A stretch of 64,000 nt of DNA from NCBI GenBank assembly GCA_965248765.1, contig CBDFKF010000004.1:806001-870000 (forward strand), read 5' to 3'. The notes under the pieces were generated by a model that made no database searches, was not told the origin of the DNA, and saw only the letters and a list, made by a program, of their open reading frames with translations. Shown here piece after piece: positions 25,536 to 33,896 of the stretch (positions within the stretch are counted from its first letter, which is position 1; the number at the start of each line of letters is the position of its first letter). This DNA comes from CBDFKF01 sp965248765 (GTDB taxonomy: Bacteria; Pseudomonadota; Alphaproteobacteria; VGEJ01). Position numbers and translations under genes: made by a program.

Positions 25536-26510
25536 TTACCAGCGGGCGAGACAAGCCCCCCAGCTGAAACCGCCCCCCATCGCCTCCATGAGGATAACGT
25601 CACCGCGTTTGACCCGACCATCCTCGACAGCCTCAGTCAGGGCCAACGGCACGGATGCGGCAGAGGTATTGGCGTGGCGGTCGATCGTCACAATGACCTT
25701 GCCGGCGTCGATGGCCAGCTTCCGGGCCGTCCCATCCAGTATGCGACGATTGGCTTGATGCGGGATCAGCCAATCAACTTCGGACGCCGCCATGCCGGCC
25801 TCCGCCAAGACTTCCTGCACGATGGTCGACAGATTGACGATGGCGTGCCGAAATACCTCCCTGCCCAGCATCCTCAGGTGGCCAGTCGTCTGCGTCGACG
25901 AAGGCCCGCCGTCCACGTGGAGCAGGTCGTGATGACGCCCATCTGAGCGCAATTGGGTTGCCAGTATCCCGCGATCGTTGTTCGCGCCACCGCCCGACCC
26001 CGCCTGCAGCACGACCGCCCCGGCGCCATCTCCAAACAGCACGCATGTTGATCGGTCGCGCCAATCTAGAATCCGTGAGAAAGTCTCCGCGCCGATCACC
26101 AGAGCCGTTCCCACCTGTCCGGTTCTTATGAAGTTGTCGGTGATCGCCAATGCATACACGAAGCCCGAGCAAACAGCTCCAACGTCAAACGCAGCGCCGG
26201 CCGTATTCCCGAGGCGGGCCTGAACGACGGTGGCCGTCGCCGGAAACGTCTCGTCCGGCGTTGCTGTTGCGAGCACTATCAAATCAAGGTCGGCCGGATC
26301 GACGGACGCCATGTCGAGGGCACGCCGCGACGCTTCAATCGCGAGATCCGACGTTAGTTCCCCGTCCGCAGCTAAGTGTCTTTCACGAATCCCGGTTCGC
26401 GCCACGATCCATTCGTCGGTCGTCTCGACCGTTTCTGCCAACTCGTGGTTGGTCAGCACTTTCTCCGGCAGGTATGAGCCGCAACCGATGAACTGCGAAC
26501 GCAGCATCAA
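25536..26510 (-). CDS. fabH: Beta-ketoacyl-ACP synthase III
   Basis: 324-residue KAS III that condenses acetyl-CoA with malonyl-ACP to start fatty acid synthesis. The Cys-His-Asn triad is visible in DVGAVCSGFVYAL, WLIPHQANRRIL and HANTSAASVPLAL. The N-terminal GCGSYLPEKVLTN and the C-terminal GGGFSWGACLARW are typical. Its start overlaps the end of plsX by four bases (ATGA). Confidence 0.96.
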   Translation of the reverse strand: MMLRSQFIGCGSYLPEKVLTNHELAETVETTDEWIVARTGIRERHLAADGELTSDLAIEASRRALDMASVDPADLDLIVLATATPDETFPATATVVQARLGNTAGAAFDVGAVCSGFVYALAITDNFIRTGQVGTALVIGAETFSRILDWRDRSTCVLFGDGAGAVVLQAGSGGGANNDRGILATQLRSDGRHHDLLHVDGGPSSTQTTGHLRMLGREVFRHAIVNLSTIVQEVLAEAGMAASEVDWLIPHQANRRILDGTARKLAIDAGKVIVTIDRHANTSAASVPLALTEAVEDGRVKRGDVILMEAMGGGFSWGACLARW

Positions 26511-27553
26511 GATGCGGCGGCTTGCGGCACCGGTTGTGATCGAGTGCTGAAACGCTCACAGTCAGCAACGATCAGATCGCCATAGCGACCTCTTATCATA
26601 TCGACGGCGACCCCGATGGCACTCGCGAAACCGGTCGCATCCGTACCGCCATGGCTTTTGACGACAATTCCGTTCAGGCCGACGAACAAGGCGCCGTTAT
26701 AGACCCTCGGGTCCACCTTCTGGCGCAGAGCCTCTAGGGCCGGCTTGGCCAGCAGATAACCAAGACGCGAGATCAACGAGCGGCGGAAGGCGGCACGCAG
26801 GAAGCGCGAGTAGAGTCGGGCCGTCCCTTCTGCCGTCTTGAGCGCAACGTTCCCCGTAAATCCGTCCGTAACGATGACATCCACCGTGCCCGCACCGATG
26901 TCATTCCCTTCGACAAAGCCGTAGAACTCAAACGGGAGGTCGGACTCCCGGAGCATCCGGGCCGCATTTCTCACAGCGTCGTGGCCCTTAACGTCCTCAA
27001 CCCCGACGTTCAGAAGTCCCACCGAGGGCCGCTGCACCCCGAGCGCCGTGCGCGCAAACGCGGCCCCCATGACAGCGAACTGCACAAGGTTGTTAGTGTC
27101 GCAGTCAACGTTGGCGCCGAGATCCAACATCGTGCTCTCCCCGCGCATCGTCGGGAAGAACGAGGCGATAGCCGGCCTATCAACCCCCTTGACCGTCTTG
27201 AGGACATACTTTGCCATGGCCATCAACGCGCCCGTGTTGCCGGCCGACACCACACCCTCGGCCTCTCCAGTAGCTACCGCGTCGATGGCTTGGCGCATGC
27301 TCGAGCGTTGGCCGCGCCGCAACGCCTGCGAGGGCTTGTCCTCGGCGCCGACCACTTCGTCCGTGTGCCGGATTTCGCACAGCTCGCGCAGCCGCCGCTT
27401 TTTGCGCAGCAACGGTGATATTCGCCCCTCGTCGCCGTACAGGATGAATCGCACGTCGGGAAATCGAGCGCGTGCGATATCAGTCCCATTCACTACCAGA
27501 ACCGGGGCGCGGTCGCCGCCCATCGCGTCAACGGCCACTGTGATCGGCGTCAC
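26507..27553 (-). CDS. plsX: Phosphate acyltransferase PlsX
   Basis: 348-residue enzyme making acyl-phosphate from acyl-ACP for phospholipid synthesis. VAVDAMGGDRAP at the N terminus, GNTGALMAMAKYVLKTVKG, and VTDGFTGNVALKTAEGTA are diagnostic. It lies between rpmF and fabH, the classic order coupling lipid synthesis with a ribosomal protein gene, and overlaps fabH by four bases. Confidence 0.96.
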   Translation of the reverse strand: MTPITVAVDAMGGDRAPVLVVNGTDIARARFPDVRFILYGDEGRISPLLRKKRRLRELCEIRHTDEVVGAEDKPSQALRRGQRSSMRQAIDAVATGEAEGVVSAGNTGALMAMAKYVLKTVKGVDRPAIASFFPTMRGESTMLDLGANVDCDTNNLVQFAVMGAAFARTALGVQRPSVGLLNVGVEDVKGHDAVRNAARMLRESDLPFEFYGFVEGNDIGAGTVDVIVTDGFTGNVALKTAEGTARLYSRFLRAAFRRSLISRLGYLLAKPALEALRQKVDPRVYNGALFVGLNGIVVKSHGGTDATGFASAIGVAVDMIRGRYGDLIVADCERFSTRSQPVPQAAAS

Positions 27554-27584
27554 GACTCTGCCCCTCTGGCCTCTGACCGACTGC

Positions 27585-27770
27585 TCATATTGCGCCCGTG
27601 CCTTCGATTATCTCCCGCTCTCGGTATTGCCCACAGGATGGACAGATGTGGTGCGGCCTCTTGAGCTCGCCGCAATTTGGACACTCGATATGCCCCGTCG
27701 GGACGAGTCGATGATGAGACCGCCGCTTGTCGCGACGCGACTTCGAGACCTTCTTCTTAGGTACAGCCAT
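27585..27770 (-). CDS. rpmF: 50S ribosomal protein L32
   Basis: 61-residue L32 beginning MAVPKKKVSKSRRDKRRSHH, with a zinc-ribbon pattern CPNCGEL...CPSCGQY, so it is the cysteine-containing form. It is first in the rpmF-plsX-fabH-ihfA-merR run. The yceD (DUF177) gene usually preceding rpmF is not present in the 241 bases before the divergent bamE gene. Confidence 0.96.
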   Translation of the reverse strand: MAVPKKKVSKSRRDKRRSHHRLVPTGHIECPNCGELKRPHHICPSCGQYREREIIEGTGAI

Positions 27771-28011
27771 GGCTCACTCTTCACACGTCCGAACCGCCCA
27801 ATGCGCGGCATTCGTCGACAGCCCGACTTCAGTCCCCAATATAGGCTGAGCGCGGGGTCAGTAAAGCGCTCTCTGCCGCATCGCCGGCGCCCTCGGTGAC
27901 GGACGATGTATCAGCTTGCTAAGCATTCACCAATTGTGTTCGTCGGATCGTTGACTCAGCCCCATCGTGATAACATGTGCGCCGTGGGCAGGCGGCGATT
28001 GGCGCGCACGA

Positions 28012-28476
28012 ATGACACTACTCCGAACAATTTGGTCCGCATGTGTGTTGGGGTCGGTCGCTGCTTGCACGGTTGCGGCCTGCACGCCCCAGCTGAACGT
28101 GCGCGGCTATGTACCCGATGAGGCCAAAGTCGCGGAGATAACGCCAGGCATCGATCGCGCCGAAGATGTCGTTGATACCCTCGGCTCACCATCGAGTGCC
28201 GCCACGTTCGATGAGAGGACATGGTACTACATATCGCGGAAGACCGAGAGCCTCGCTTTTCTCGACGAAAAGATCATAGATCAGCGAGTTCTTGCGGTAG
28301 CGTTTGATGCCGACGGCGTGGTCACAGAGATACGTCAGTACGGGATTGAAGATGGGCGTGTGGTCGACCTCGTCGAACGTTCGACGCCAACGCGTGGCAA
28401 TGAGCTCGGCTTCTTGGAGCAGCTGTTCGGTAACATCGGCCGATTCAATGCGCCCGACAGCGCCTCCGGGTACTGA
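28012..28476 (+). CDS. bamE: Outer-membrane assembly lipoprotein BamE (SmpA/OmlA)
   Basis: 154-residue predicted lipoprotein. The signal sequence MTLLRTIWSACVLGSVAAC leads to a lipobox (VAAC), with a second Cys nearby, and the SmpA/OmlA domain follows: EITPGIDRAEDVVDTLGSPS, WYYISRKTESLAFL, VLAVAFDADGVVTEI. BamE stabilises the BamABCD complex that inserts outer-membrane proteins. I set the start at 28012 because the GTG 45 bases upstream adds a non-hydrophobic extension. It is divergent from rpmF, as is common in alphaproteobacteria. Confidence 0.9.
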   Translation: MTLLRTIWSACVLGSVAACTVAACTPQLNVRGYVPDEAKVAEITPGIDRAEDVVDTLGSPSSAATFDERTWYYISRKTESLAFLDEKIIDQRVLAVAFDADGVVTEIRQYGIEDGRVVDLVERSTPTRGNELGFLEQLFGNIGRFNAPDSASGY

Positions 28477-28504
28477 CTGACCAGAAGGTGACGGCCCGCC
28501 CGCT

Positions 28505-30583
28505 CTAGTTGCCGAGGACCGCCAGCAGCAACAATGCGACAATGTTGATGATCTTGATCATCGGGTTGACCGCGGGCCCTGCAGTGTCCTTGTAGGGGTC
28601 TCCCACCGTGTCGCCGGTAACTGCTGCCATGTGGGCCTCCGAGCCCTTGCCCCCGTAGTTCCCGTCCTCGATGTACTTCTTTGCGTTGTCCCATGCGCCG
28701 CCGCCCGACGTCATCGAGATGGCGACAAACAGGCCAGTCACGATGGTGCCGAGAAGCATCGCGCCGAGGGCCGCAAAGGCGGCTTGCTGACCGCCGATGG
28801 CCAGGATGATCACATAGAGCACAATGGGCGCCAGCACCGGCAGAAGAGAAGGTACTATCATCTCACGGATCGCCGCGCGTGTGAGCAAGTCGACCGCCTG
28901 CCCGTAGTCGGGCTTGGCAGTCCCCTCCATGATCCCCGGAATTTCCCGGAACTGACGCCGCACCTCGACGACGATGGCGCCGGCGGCGCGCCCCACCGCC
29001 TGCATCCCGAGGGACCCGAACAGGAACGGCAACATGCCGCCCACCAGCAGCCCGACGAGGACGAACGGATCCTGGAGGCGGAACGATACTGTGAGATCGG
29101 GGAAGTAGTGTCGTAGATCCTCGGTGTAAGCGGCGAAGAGAACCAGCGCCGCAAGACCGGCCGACCCTATGGCATACCCTTTGGTCACGGCCTTGGTCGT
29201 GTTCCCGACGGCATCTAGGGCGTCGGTCGTCTTCCGCACGCCCGCGTCGAGATCGGCCATCTCTGCGATCCCCCCGGCATTGTCGGTGACGGGACCATAC
29301 GCATCCAACGCCACCACTACGCCGGCCAACGCCAACATGGAAGTGGCGGCGATGGCGATGCCAAAAAGGCCGGCCAGAAGGTAGGCGACAATGATCCCGG
29401 CACAGATCACGATTACTGGTAACGCCGTCGCCTCCATCGACACCGCGAGTCCTTGGATAATGTTTGTTCCGTGACCAGTTGTGGAGGCCTTGGCGACGGA
29501 CTGGACGGGTCGATAATTCGTGCCCGTATAATACTCGGTGATCCAGATAAGGAGTCCGGTAACGACCAACCCGACTAAACAACAGACGAACAAATCGCTG
29601 CCCGAAAACGAGAATTCCCCGATCTGAAATACCGTCGACATTCCAACGACATACTCGGTGAGAGGCCAAAGGAAGACGGCAGCAATGACAGCAGTTGCTA
29701 CAAACGCTTTGTACAGCGCGGCCATGACGTTGGTTCCGCTACCGAGCCATGCAAAGAACGTTCCGATGACCGACGCAAGGATACACACAGCACCGATCGC
29801 GAGCGGATATAGCATTAACTGACTAGCCGCCTCGCCAGTGAAGAAGATCGCGGCCAGTAGCATTGTCGCAACCATGGTCACGGCGTACGTCTCGAACAAG
29901 TCAGCGGCCATCCCAGCGCAATCGCCGACGTTGTCGCCGACATTGTCCGCGATCACCGCGGGATTACGCGGGTCATCTTCCGGAATGCCAGCCTCGACTT
30001 TGCCGACTAGATCGGCTCCTACATCGGCACCCTTGGTGAAAATACCGCCGCCGAGACGCGCGAAGATGGAGATTAACGAGGCGCCAAATCCTAGCGCGAC
30101 CAGCGCTTCCAACACTCTCCTTGTCTCCACTTCGAAGGACAGCAGCACCCCGTAGTAGATCGCAACCGCGAGGAGCGCTAGTCCGACCACCAGCATGCCG
30201 GTGACGGCACCGGATTTGAAAGCGATATTGAGCGCGGGCCCGAGTCCGTGCCGCGCCGCCTCCGCCGTCCTTGCATTGGCGCGAACGGACACGTTCATCC
30301 CGATGTAACCCGCGGCGCCTGACAAGATGGCGCCGATCAAGTAGCCGATCCCAACATTGATGCCGAGAAGCACGGTGAGCACGATGAAAATAACGACGCC
30401 GACGACCGCGATCGCGCGGTACTGGCGATTGAGGTAGGCCGTCGCCCCGACCTGAATGGCATTGGCTATCTCCTGCATGCGTTGGTTTCCTGCGTCCGCC
30501 TTAAGCACCGACTGTATGGCGTACGCGCCGTACAGCAGTGCGACGATTCCGCAGGCGATGACCAGCCACAACGCAGTTGTCAT
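28505..30583 (-). CDS. hppA: Proton-translocating membrane pyrophosphatase, K+-independent type
   Basis: 692-residue integral membrane protein with about 16 hydrophobic segments. It hydrolyses cytoplasmic pyrophosphate and pumps protons. The substrate-binding DVGADLVGKVEAGIPEDDPRNP, NVGDNVGDCAGMAADLFETY and the C-terminal GDTVGDPYKDTAGPAVNPMIK are clear. The segment GNTTKAVTKG has Lys where K+-dependent enzymes have Ala, so this is the K+-independent class. The ATG at 30583 follows GGGGGA; an in-frame TTG four codons upstream is possible. It lies 15 bases downstream of the broken FliL-like gene. Confidence 0.95.
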   Translation of the reverse strand: MTTALWLVIACGIVALLYGAYAIQSVLKADAGNQRMQEIANAIQVGATAYLNRQYRAIAVVGVVIFIVLTVLLGINVGIGYLIGAILSGAAGYIGMNVSVRANARTAEAARHGLGPALNIAFKSGAVTGMLVVGLALLAVAIYYGVLLSFEVETRRVLEALVALGFGASLISIFARLGGGIFTKGADVGADLVGKVEAGIPEDDPRNPAVIADNVGDNVGDCAGMAADLFETYAVTMVATMLLAAIFFTGEAASQLMLYPLAIGAVCILASVIGTFFAWLGSGTNVMAALYKAFVATAVIAAVFLWPLTEYVVGMSTVFQIGEFSFSGSDLFVCCLVGLVVTGLLIWITEYYTGTNYRPVQSVAKASTTGHGTNIIQGLAVSMEATALPVIVICAGIIVAYLLAGLFGIAIAATSMLALAGVVVALDAYGPVTDNAGGIAEMADLDAGVRKTTDALDAVGNTTKAVTKGYAIGSAGLAALVLFAAYTEDLRHYFPDLTVSFRLQDPFVLVGLLVGGMLPFLFGSLGMQAVGRAAGAIVVEVRRQFREIPGIMEGTAKPDYGQAVDLLTRAAIREMIVPSLLPVLAPIVLYVIILAIGGQQAAFAALGAMLLGTIVTGLFVAISMTSGGGAWDNAKKYIEDGNYGGKGSEAHMAAVTGDTVGDPYKDTAGPAVNPMIKIINIVALLLLAVLGN

Positions 30584-30598
30584 AGAATCCCCCAACGA

Positions 30599-31258
30599 TC
30601 ACTCATTTGGATGGACGGCGACCAAGGCTGGCCTGGCGTGAGCCGGCGTGGGGTCGCCGTTGGAGCAGGCCGGAAAAATGCCAGAGATATCTTGAGAAGG
30701 CAACTCTACGGCTTCTGCACGGAAGCCATTCTGCACGAAAACATACCGACCCTTCAGTATCTTCGCGAAGAGAACGTCCAGAACCCGCCCGGCTCCGACC
30801 ACTTTGTCGGCGGACGCCATGACAGCACGGCGAAGCGCGCCCATATCCGCGTCGCGGTCGCCGCCCCGAAGGCGGAGAGGAGTCTTGTGGAGACGGCGGA
30901 TCAGAGCATCCCGAAAATAGGGCATCTTCTCGCGAAAGAGATCGGCCGCCTCCTCATCAACGACCTGAACGCTGAGCTCCACGTGCAGGTAGTGGCTCAA
31001 ACGGTCCTTCTGGAGAATTGGTACATCGATGATCTCCAGTTTTACGTATTCATGCTCGATCGTCGGCGCATGATCGGCCTCATCCTCTTCCTCTTCGGTC
31101 TCTTCCTCAACGGGCTCAGCGAGCTCCGCACTCGATTCACCGGCCGCATTCTCCTCGATCGGACGAAGGTCATCTCACGGCACTAAGAAATACGCTACAC
31201 CGCCGCCGAGCAGGGCAACGACAAGTAGCCCGCCAACGACTATCAGTAACTTCCTCAA
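30599..31258 (-). pseudogene. FliL-like membrane protein with in-frame stop
   Basis: From a TTG at 31258 with GGAGG upstream, the frame encodes LRKLLIVVGGLLVVALLGGGV, a single N-terminal membrane helix, and then meets TGA at 31177-31175. Reading on in the same frame gives an acidic linker (EEETEEEEDEADHAPTIE) and the FliL-type domain YVKLEIIDVPILQ, LSHYLHVELSVQVVDEEAADLF, with no other stop until 30599. One nonsense codon thus separates the anchor from the domain. A TTG at 31000 could start only a truncated domain. FliL supports flagellar motor torque, but no flagellar genes accompany it apart from a motA fragment 22 kb away. Confidence 0.75.
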
Positions 31259-31514
31259 CTGCGGCCTCCACGCGTGTTGCAAACGTCACTGATCGCGGAA
31301 CGTCCGGCATCGTTGCCGGCCATAATCGCGTATGTGCCCGCTCCGCAGCTCGCGAAACGACATGCAGTGGCCACGATTGTTCTGTGAGGCCGCCTACCGT
31401 AGACTACGGGCGCTTGCGTCAAGGCTGACAATCGCCACGGGACCAACGCCCGAGCTCGGCCGAAAAAAGCCTTGTCCGCAAACGATAAAGCACGGATGAG
31501 GGGGACACCGTCCA

Positions 31515-31946
31515 ATGTTGCAATTTTTGCGCCGGTCTTTCTATGCCACTATGACGCTGATGTCGATGCTGGGACTATCTGTCGCATCGCAGGCGGCCGA
31601 CAGCATTAGTCTGGAACTCAACAAGGTGACGCAGCAAGGTAACAGTTGTCGGCTTCATTTCCTTCTTACCAATAATACAGACATTGCGTTTCAAACATTT
31701 CGTCTCCAAATCGCGTTCTTCGACAAATCGGGTGGTTTCGTCAATAATGCGACAGCTGATTTTTTGCGGGTGCGGCCCAAAAAAACCGTCTTACGCTACT
31801 TCGATGTGCCAGAACTGCACTGTACTGACCTCGGCGAGATCCTGTTGAATGATGCCGCATCCTGCGAAACAGAAAACGAACAGGTTGCTGACTGCATTGA
31901 GCTGATAGCCGCCACCCATAGAGCCGAAGTGCGGTTCTATAAATAG
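31515..31946 (+). CDS. Predicted secreted protein of unknown function
   Basis: 143 residues. A signal peptide (RRSFYATMTLMSMLGLSVASQAAD) suggests Sec export to the periplasm with cleavage after SQA. The mature part looks beta-rich (LELNKVTQQGNSCRLHFLLTNN, FRLQIAFFDKSGGFV) and has four cysteines that could form two disulphides (GNSC, LHCTD, SCETE, ADCIE). AGGGGG lies upstream of the ATG. It converges on thiL with a 16-base gap. I recognise no family; a beta-sandwich periplasmic protein is a guess. Confidence 0.75.
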   Translation: MLQFLRRSFYATMTLMSMLGLSVASQAADSISLELNKVTQQGNSCRLHFLLTNNTDIAFQTFRLQIAFFDKSGGFVNNATADFLRVRPKKTVLRYFDVPELHCTDLGEILLNDAASCETENEQVADCIELIAATHRAEVRFYK

Positions 31947-31962
31947 CCCGAAGAGACGTCAG

Positions 31963-32952
31963 TCAAAAATGTGTATACCCCCCGCTCTGTATTTCTAGAA
32001 TCGAGCCATCGTCCCCAACACAACGCACACCGGGGGTATCGACGATCCTGCCAATCTGCCGAATGGGCGTACCGGCATCGATCGCAAGCCGTTCGGCAAC
32101 CGGCCGGCAATGCGGCGGAATCGTGACGAGCAGCTCGTAGTCATCGCCACCGGACAACACTCTTGATCTCAGCTGCGGCATCGAACGGACCGCTGAGGTG
32201 ACGGCCTCCGTCATTGGAACCTGGGAGGCCACTATTTCTGCTCCCGCGCCGGAGCTGTCGCAAACATGTTCTAGGTCGGCGATCAGTCCATCCGATATAT
32301 CGATTGCGGCCGACGCGATGTGCGAAAGGCATTGGCCCAGCTGCAATCTCGGTATCGGTAAGCGATAACGTCTCACGAGGGCGTCGCGGTCCTTCTGGTC
32401 GAGATCAGGTAGCTCATCGCGTAATGCCAGAAGCCCGAAACCGCCGTCGCCGATGGTCCCGGAAATGTAAATGCTGTCGCCAGCTCGAGCGCCGTTTCGC
32501 CGCAACACTGCGTCTTGCCTCGCTTGTCCGAAAGCGGTGATGCAGAACGTAGATGGACCGGGCGTCGCGACTGTGTCACCACCGAGCAAATCGAGCCCAA
32601 ATTCCTTTTGGTCCGCCCGCAGCCCCGCTACGAATGCATCCATCCATTCCCCGCGATGTTCGGCTCCTAATATCACCGTGAGCACGTACCCAATTGGGTG
32701 CGCTCCCATCGCGGCCAAGTCGGACAGATTTACCCGAAGCAGCTTGCGGCCCACCGTCTCCGGCGGATCATCTCTCAGAAAGTGAACACCGGCGATGAGC
32801 GCATCCGCGGTGACGACGAGATGAAATCCTGGATCCGGGCGGACAAGACAAGCGTCATCGCCAAGCCCAAGGGCCCCCCAAGCGTTTGCAGCCAGCGGGG
32901 CGAACAGCTCGGAAATAAGTTGAAACTCACCCCGCAGTCGCCGCTCCGCCAC
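31963..32952 (-). CDS. thiL: Thiamine-monophosphate kinase
   Basis: 329-residue ATP-dependent kinase giving thiamine diphosphate. GLGDDACLVRPDPG, the Mg-binding VTADALIAGVHF, LSDLAAMGAHPIGYVLT and LLGGDT are characteristic of the PurM-like fold, as are AIDISDGLIADLEH and LSGGDDYELLVTIP. It overlaps the 3' end of nusB by 26 bases, so translation is probably coupled. It is the last gene in the riboflavin-nusB run. Confidence 0.94.
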   Translation of the reverse strand: MAERRLRGEFQLISELFAPLAANAWGALGLGDDACLVRPDPGFHLVVTADALIAGVHFLRDDPPETVGRKLLRVNLSDLAAMGAHPIGYVLTVILGAEHRGEWMDAFVAGLRADQKEFGLDLLGGDTVATPGPSTFCITAFGQARQDAVLRRNGARAGDSIYISGTIGDGGFGLLALRDELPDLDQKDRDALVRRYRLPIPRLQLGQCLSHIASAAIDISDGLIADLEHVCDSSGAGAEIVASQVPMTEAVTSAVRSMPQLRSRVLSGGDDYELLVTIPPHCRPVAERLAIDAGTPIRQIGRIVDTPGVRCVGDDGSILEIQSGGYTHF

Positions 32953-33430
32953 CGTTGGCGGCCTCCAGCTCGGTTCCCCTTAGATCGCGCGCAAGGCGAT
33001 CCAGAACGGCATTGGCGAGGCTCACTGGCGCACCCGAGAAAAAGGCGTGCGCTACATCTACATATTCGTTGATTACAGCGCGCGCCGGGATATCGGGTCG
33101 CGCTAACAACTCGTAGGCGCCGGCCCTCAAGATCGCGCGAAGGACACTGTCGAGACGGGAGATCGGTCGGTCCCCGAGCGCTGCGTCAATATGGCGATCG
33201 ATCTCATGTCGGCGTGATTGCAGGCCGCGTACGATGTCATCAAACAGTCCATCGTCCGCCTCTACAAGAACGGCGCCTTCTATCTCGCCTCCCAACCGGT
33301 ATCGTTTGAACTCGGCGATCGCCGCCTCGACAGCAGTGTCAGCCACTTCCATCTGATAGAGCGCCTGCACGGCCTTCAGGCGCGCAGCGCTGCGTTGGGC
33401 CCTGCGCGGCCCTCGCGACGTCGAGATCAT
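32927..33430 (-). CDS. nusB: Transcription antitermination factor NusB
   Basis: 167-residue helical protein. AARLKAVQALYQMEVAD, LDSVLRAILRAGAYELLARPDIPARAVINEYVDVAHAF (in part) and SLANAVLDRLARDL fit NusB, which acts with NusE on rRNA boxA antitermination. It overlaps ribH by four bases upstream and thiL by 26 bases downstream, the standard alphaproteobacterial arrangement. Confidence 0.94.
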   Translation of the reverse strand: MISTSRGPRRAQRSAARLKAVQALYQMEVADTAVEAAIAEFKRYRLGGEIEGAVLVEADDGLFDDIVRGLQSRRHEIDRHIDAALGDRPISRLDSVLRAILRAGAYELLARPDIPARAVINEYVDVAHAFFSGAPVSLANAVLDRLARDLRGTELEAANGGGAATAG

Positions 33431-33891
33431 CTCGGGAAGTAGCCGAACTGGCGCTTCAGGCCCAACATGTGGATCGCCGCCAATCCGGCCTCCCCGCCCT
33501 TGTTGCGTTTGTGAACATCCGCGCGTTCGCGCGCTTGCTCGACATTCTCGCAGGTTAAGATTCCATATCCCATGGCCAACGTGTAGGTAATCGCCAGCTC
33601 ACCTAAACTGCGTGCACTTTCCCTACAAATCATGTCGTAATGGCTTGTCTCTCCCCGGATCACGCAGCCAAGCACCACGTATGCATCGATCCGCTGGCGC
33701 GTGCCGACTAATTCCATCGATTTGATGGCGAAGCGGATCGCGGCCGGTACCTCGAACACCCCCGGCACGGACGCCCGTTCGTGGGTCCCGCCCACGCGCT
33801 CGATTTCCGCGACCGCGCCGCGAACGAGTTCGTCCGCGATGTCCTCATAGTACCGCGCTTCAACGACAAGGATGTGCGGACCGTCGGCCAC
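33427..33891 (-). CDS. ribH: 6,7-dimethyl-8-ribityllumazine synthase
   Basis: 154-residue lumazine synthase, the penultimate step of riboflavin synthesis. ILVVEARYYEDIADELVRGA, SVPGVFEVPAAI, YVVLGCVIRGETSHYDMIC (catalytic His in the last) and GILTCEN are typical. The GTG at 33891 begins the protein three residues before the first beta-strand; an in-frame TTG at 33900 overlapping the ribB stop as TTGA is an equally good start. It overlaps nusB by four bases. Confidence 0.95.
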   Translation of the reverse strand: MADGPHILVVEARYYEDIADELVRGAVAEIERVGGTHERASVPGVFEVPAAIRFAIKSMELVGTRQRIDAYVVLGCVIRGETSHYDMICRESARSLGELAITYTLAMGYGILTCENVEQARERADVHKRNKGGEAGLAAIHMLGLKRQFGYFPR

Positions 33892-33896
33892 CCTGC

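Noticed and set aside
30482..31186. 234-codon plus-strand frame opposite the FliL-like gene
   Set aside because: The minus strand carries recognisable FliL sequence and a ribosome site; the plus frame has no family pattern.
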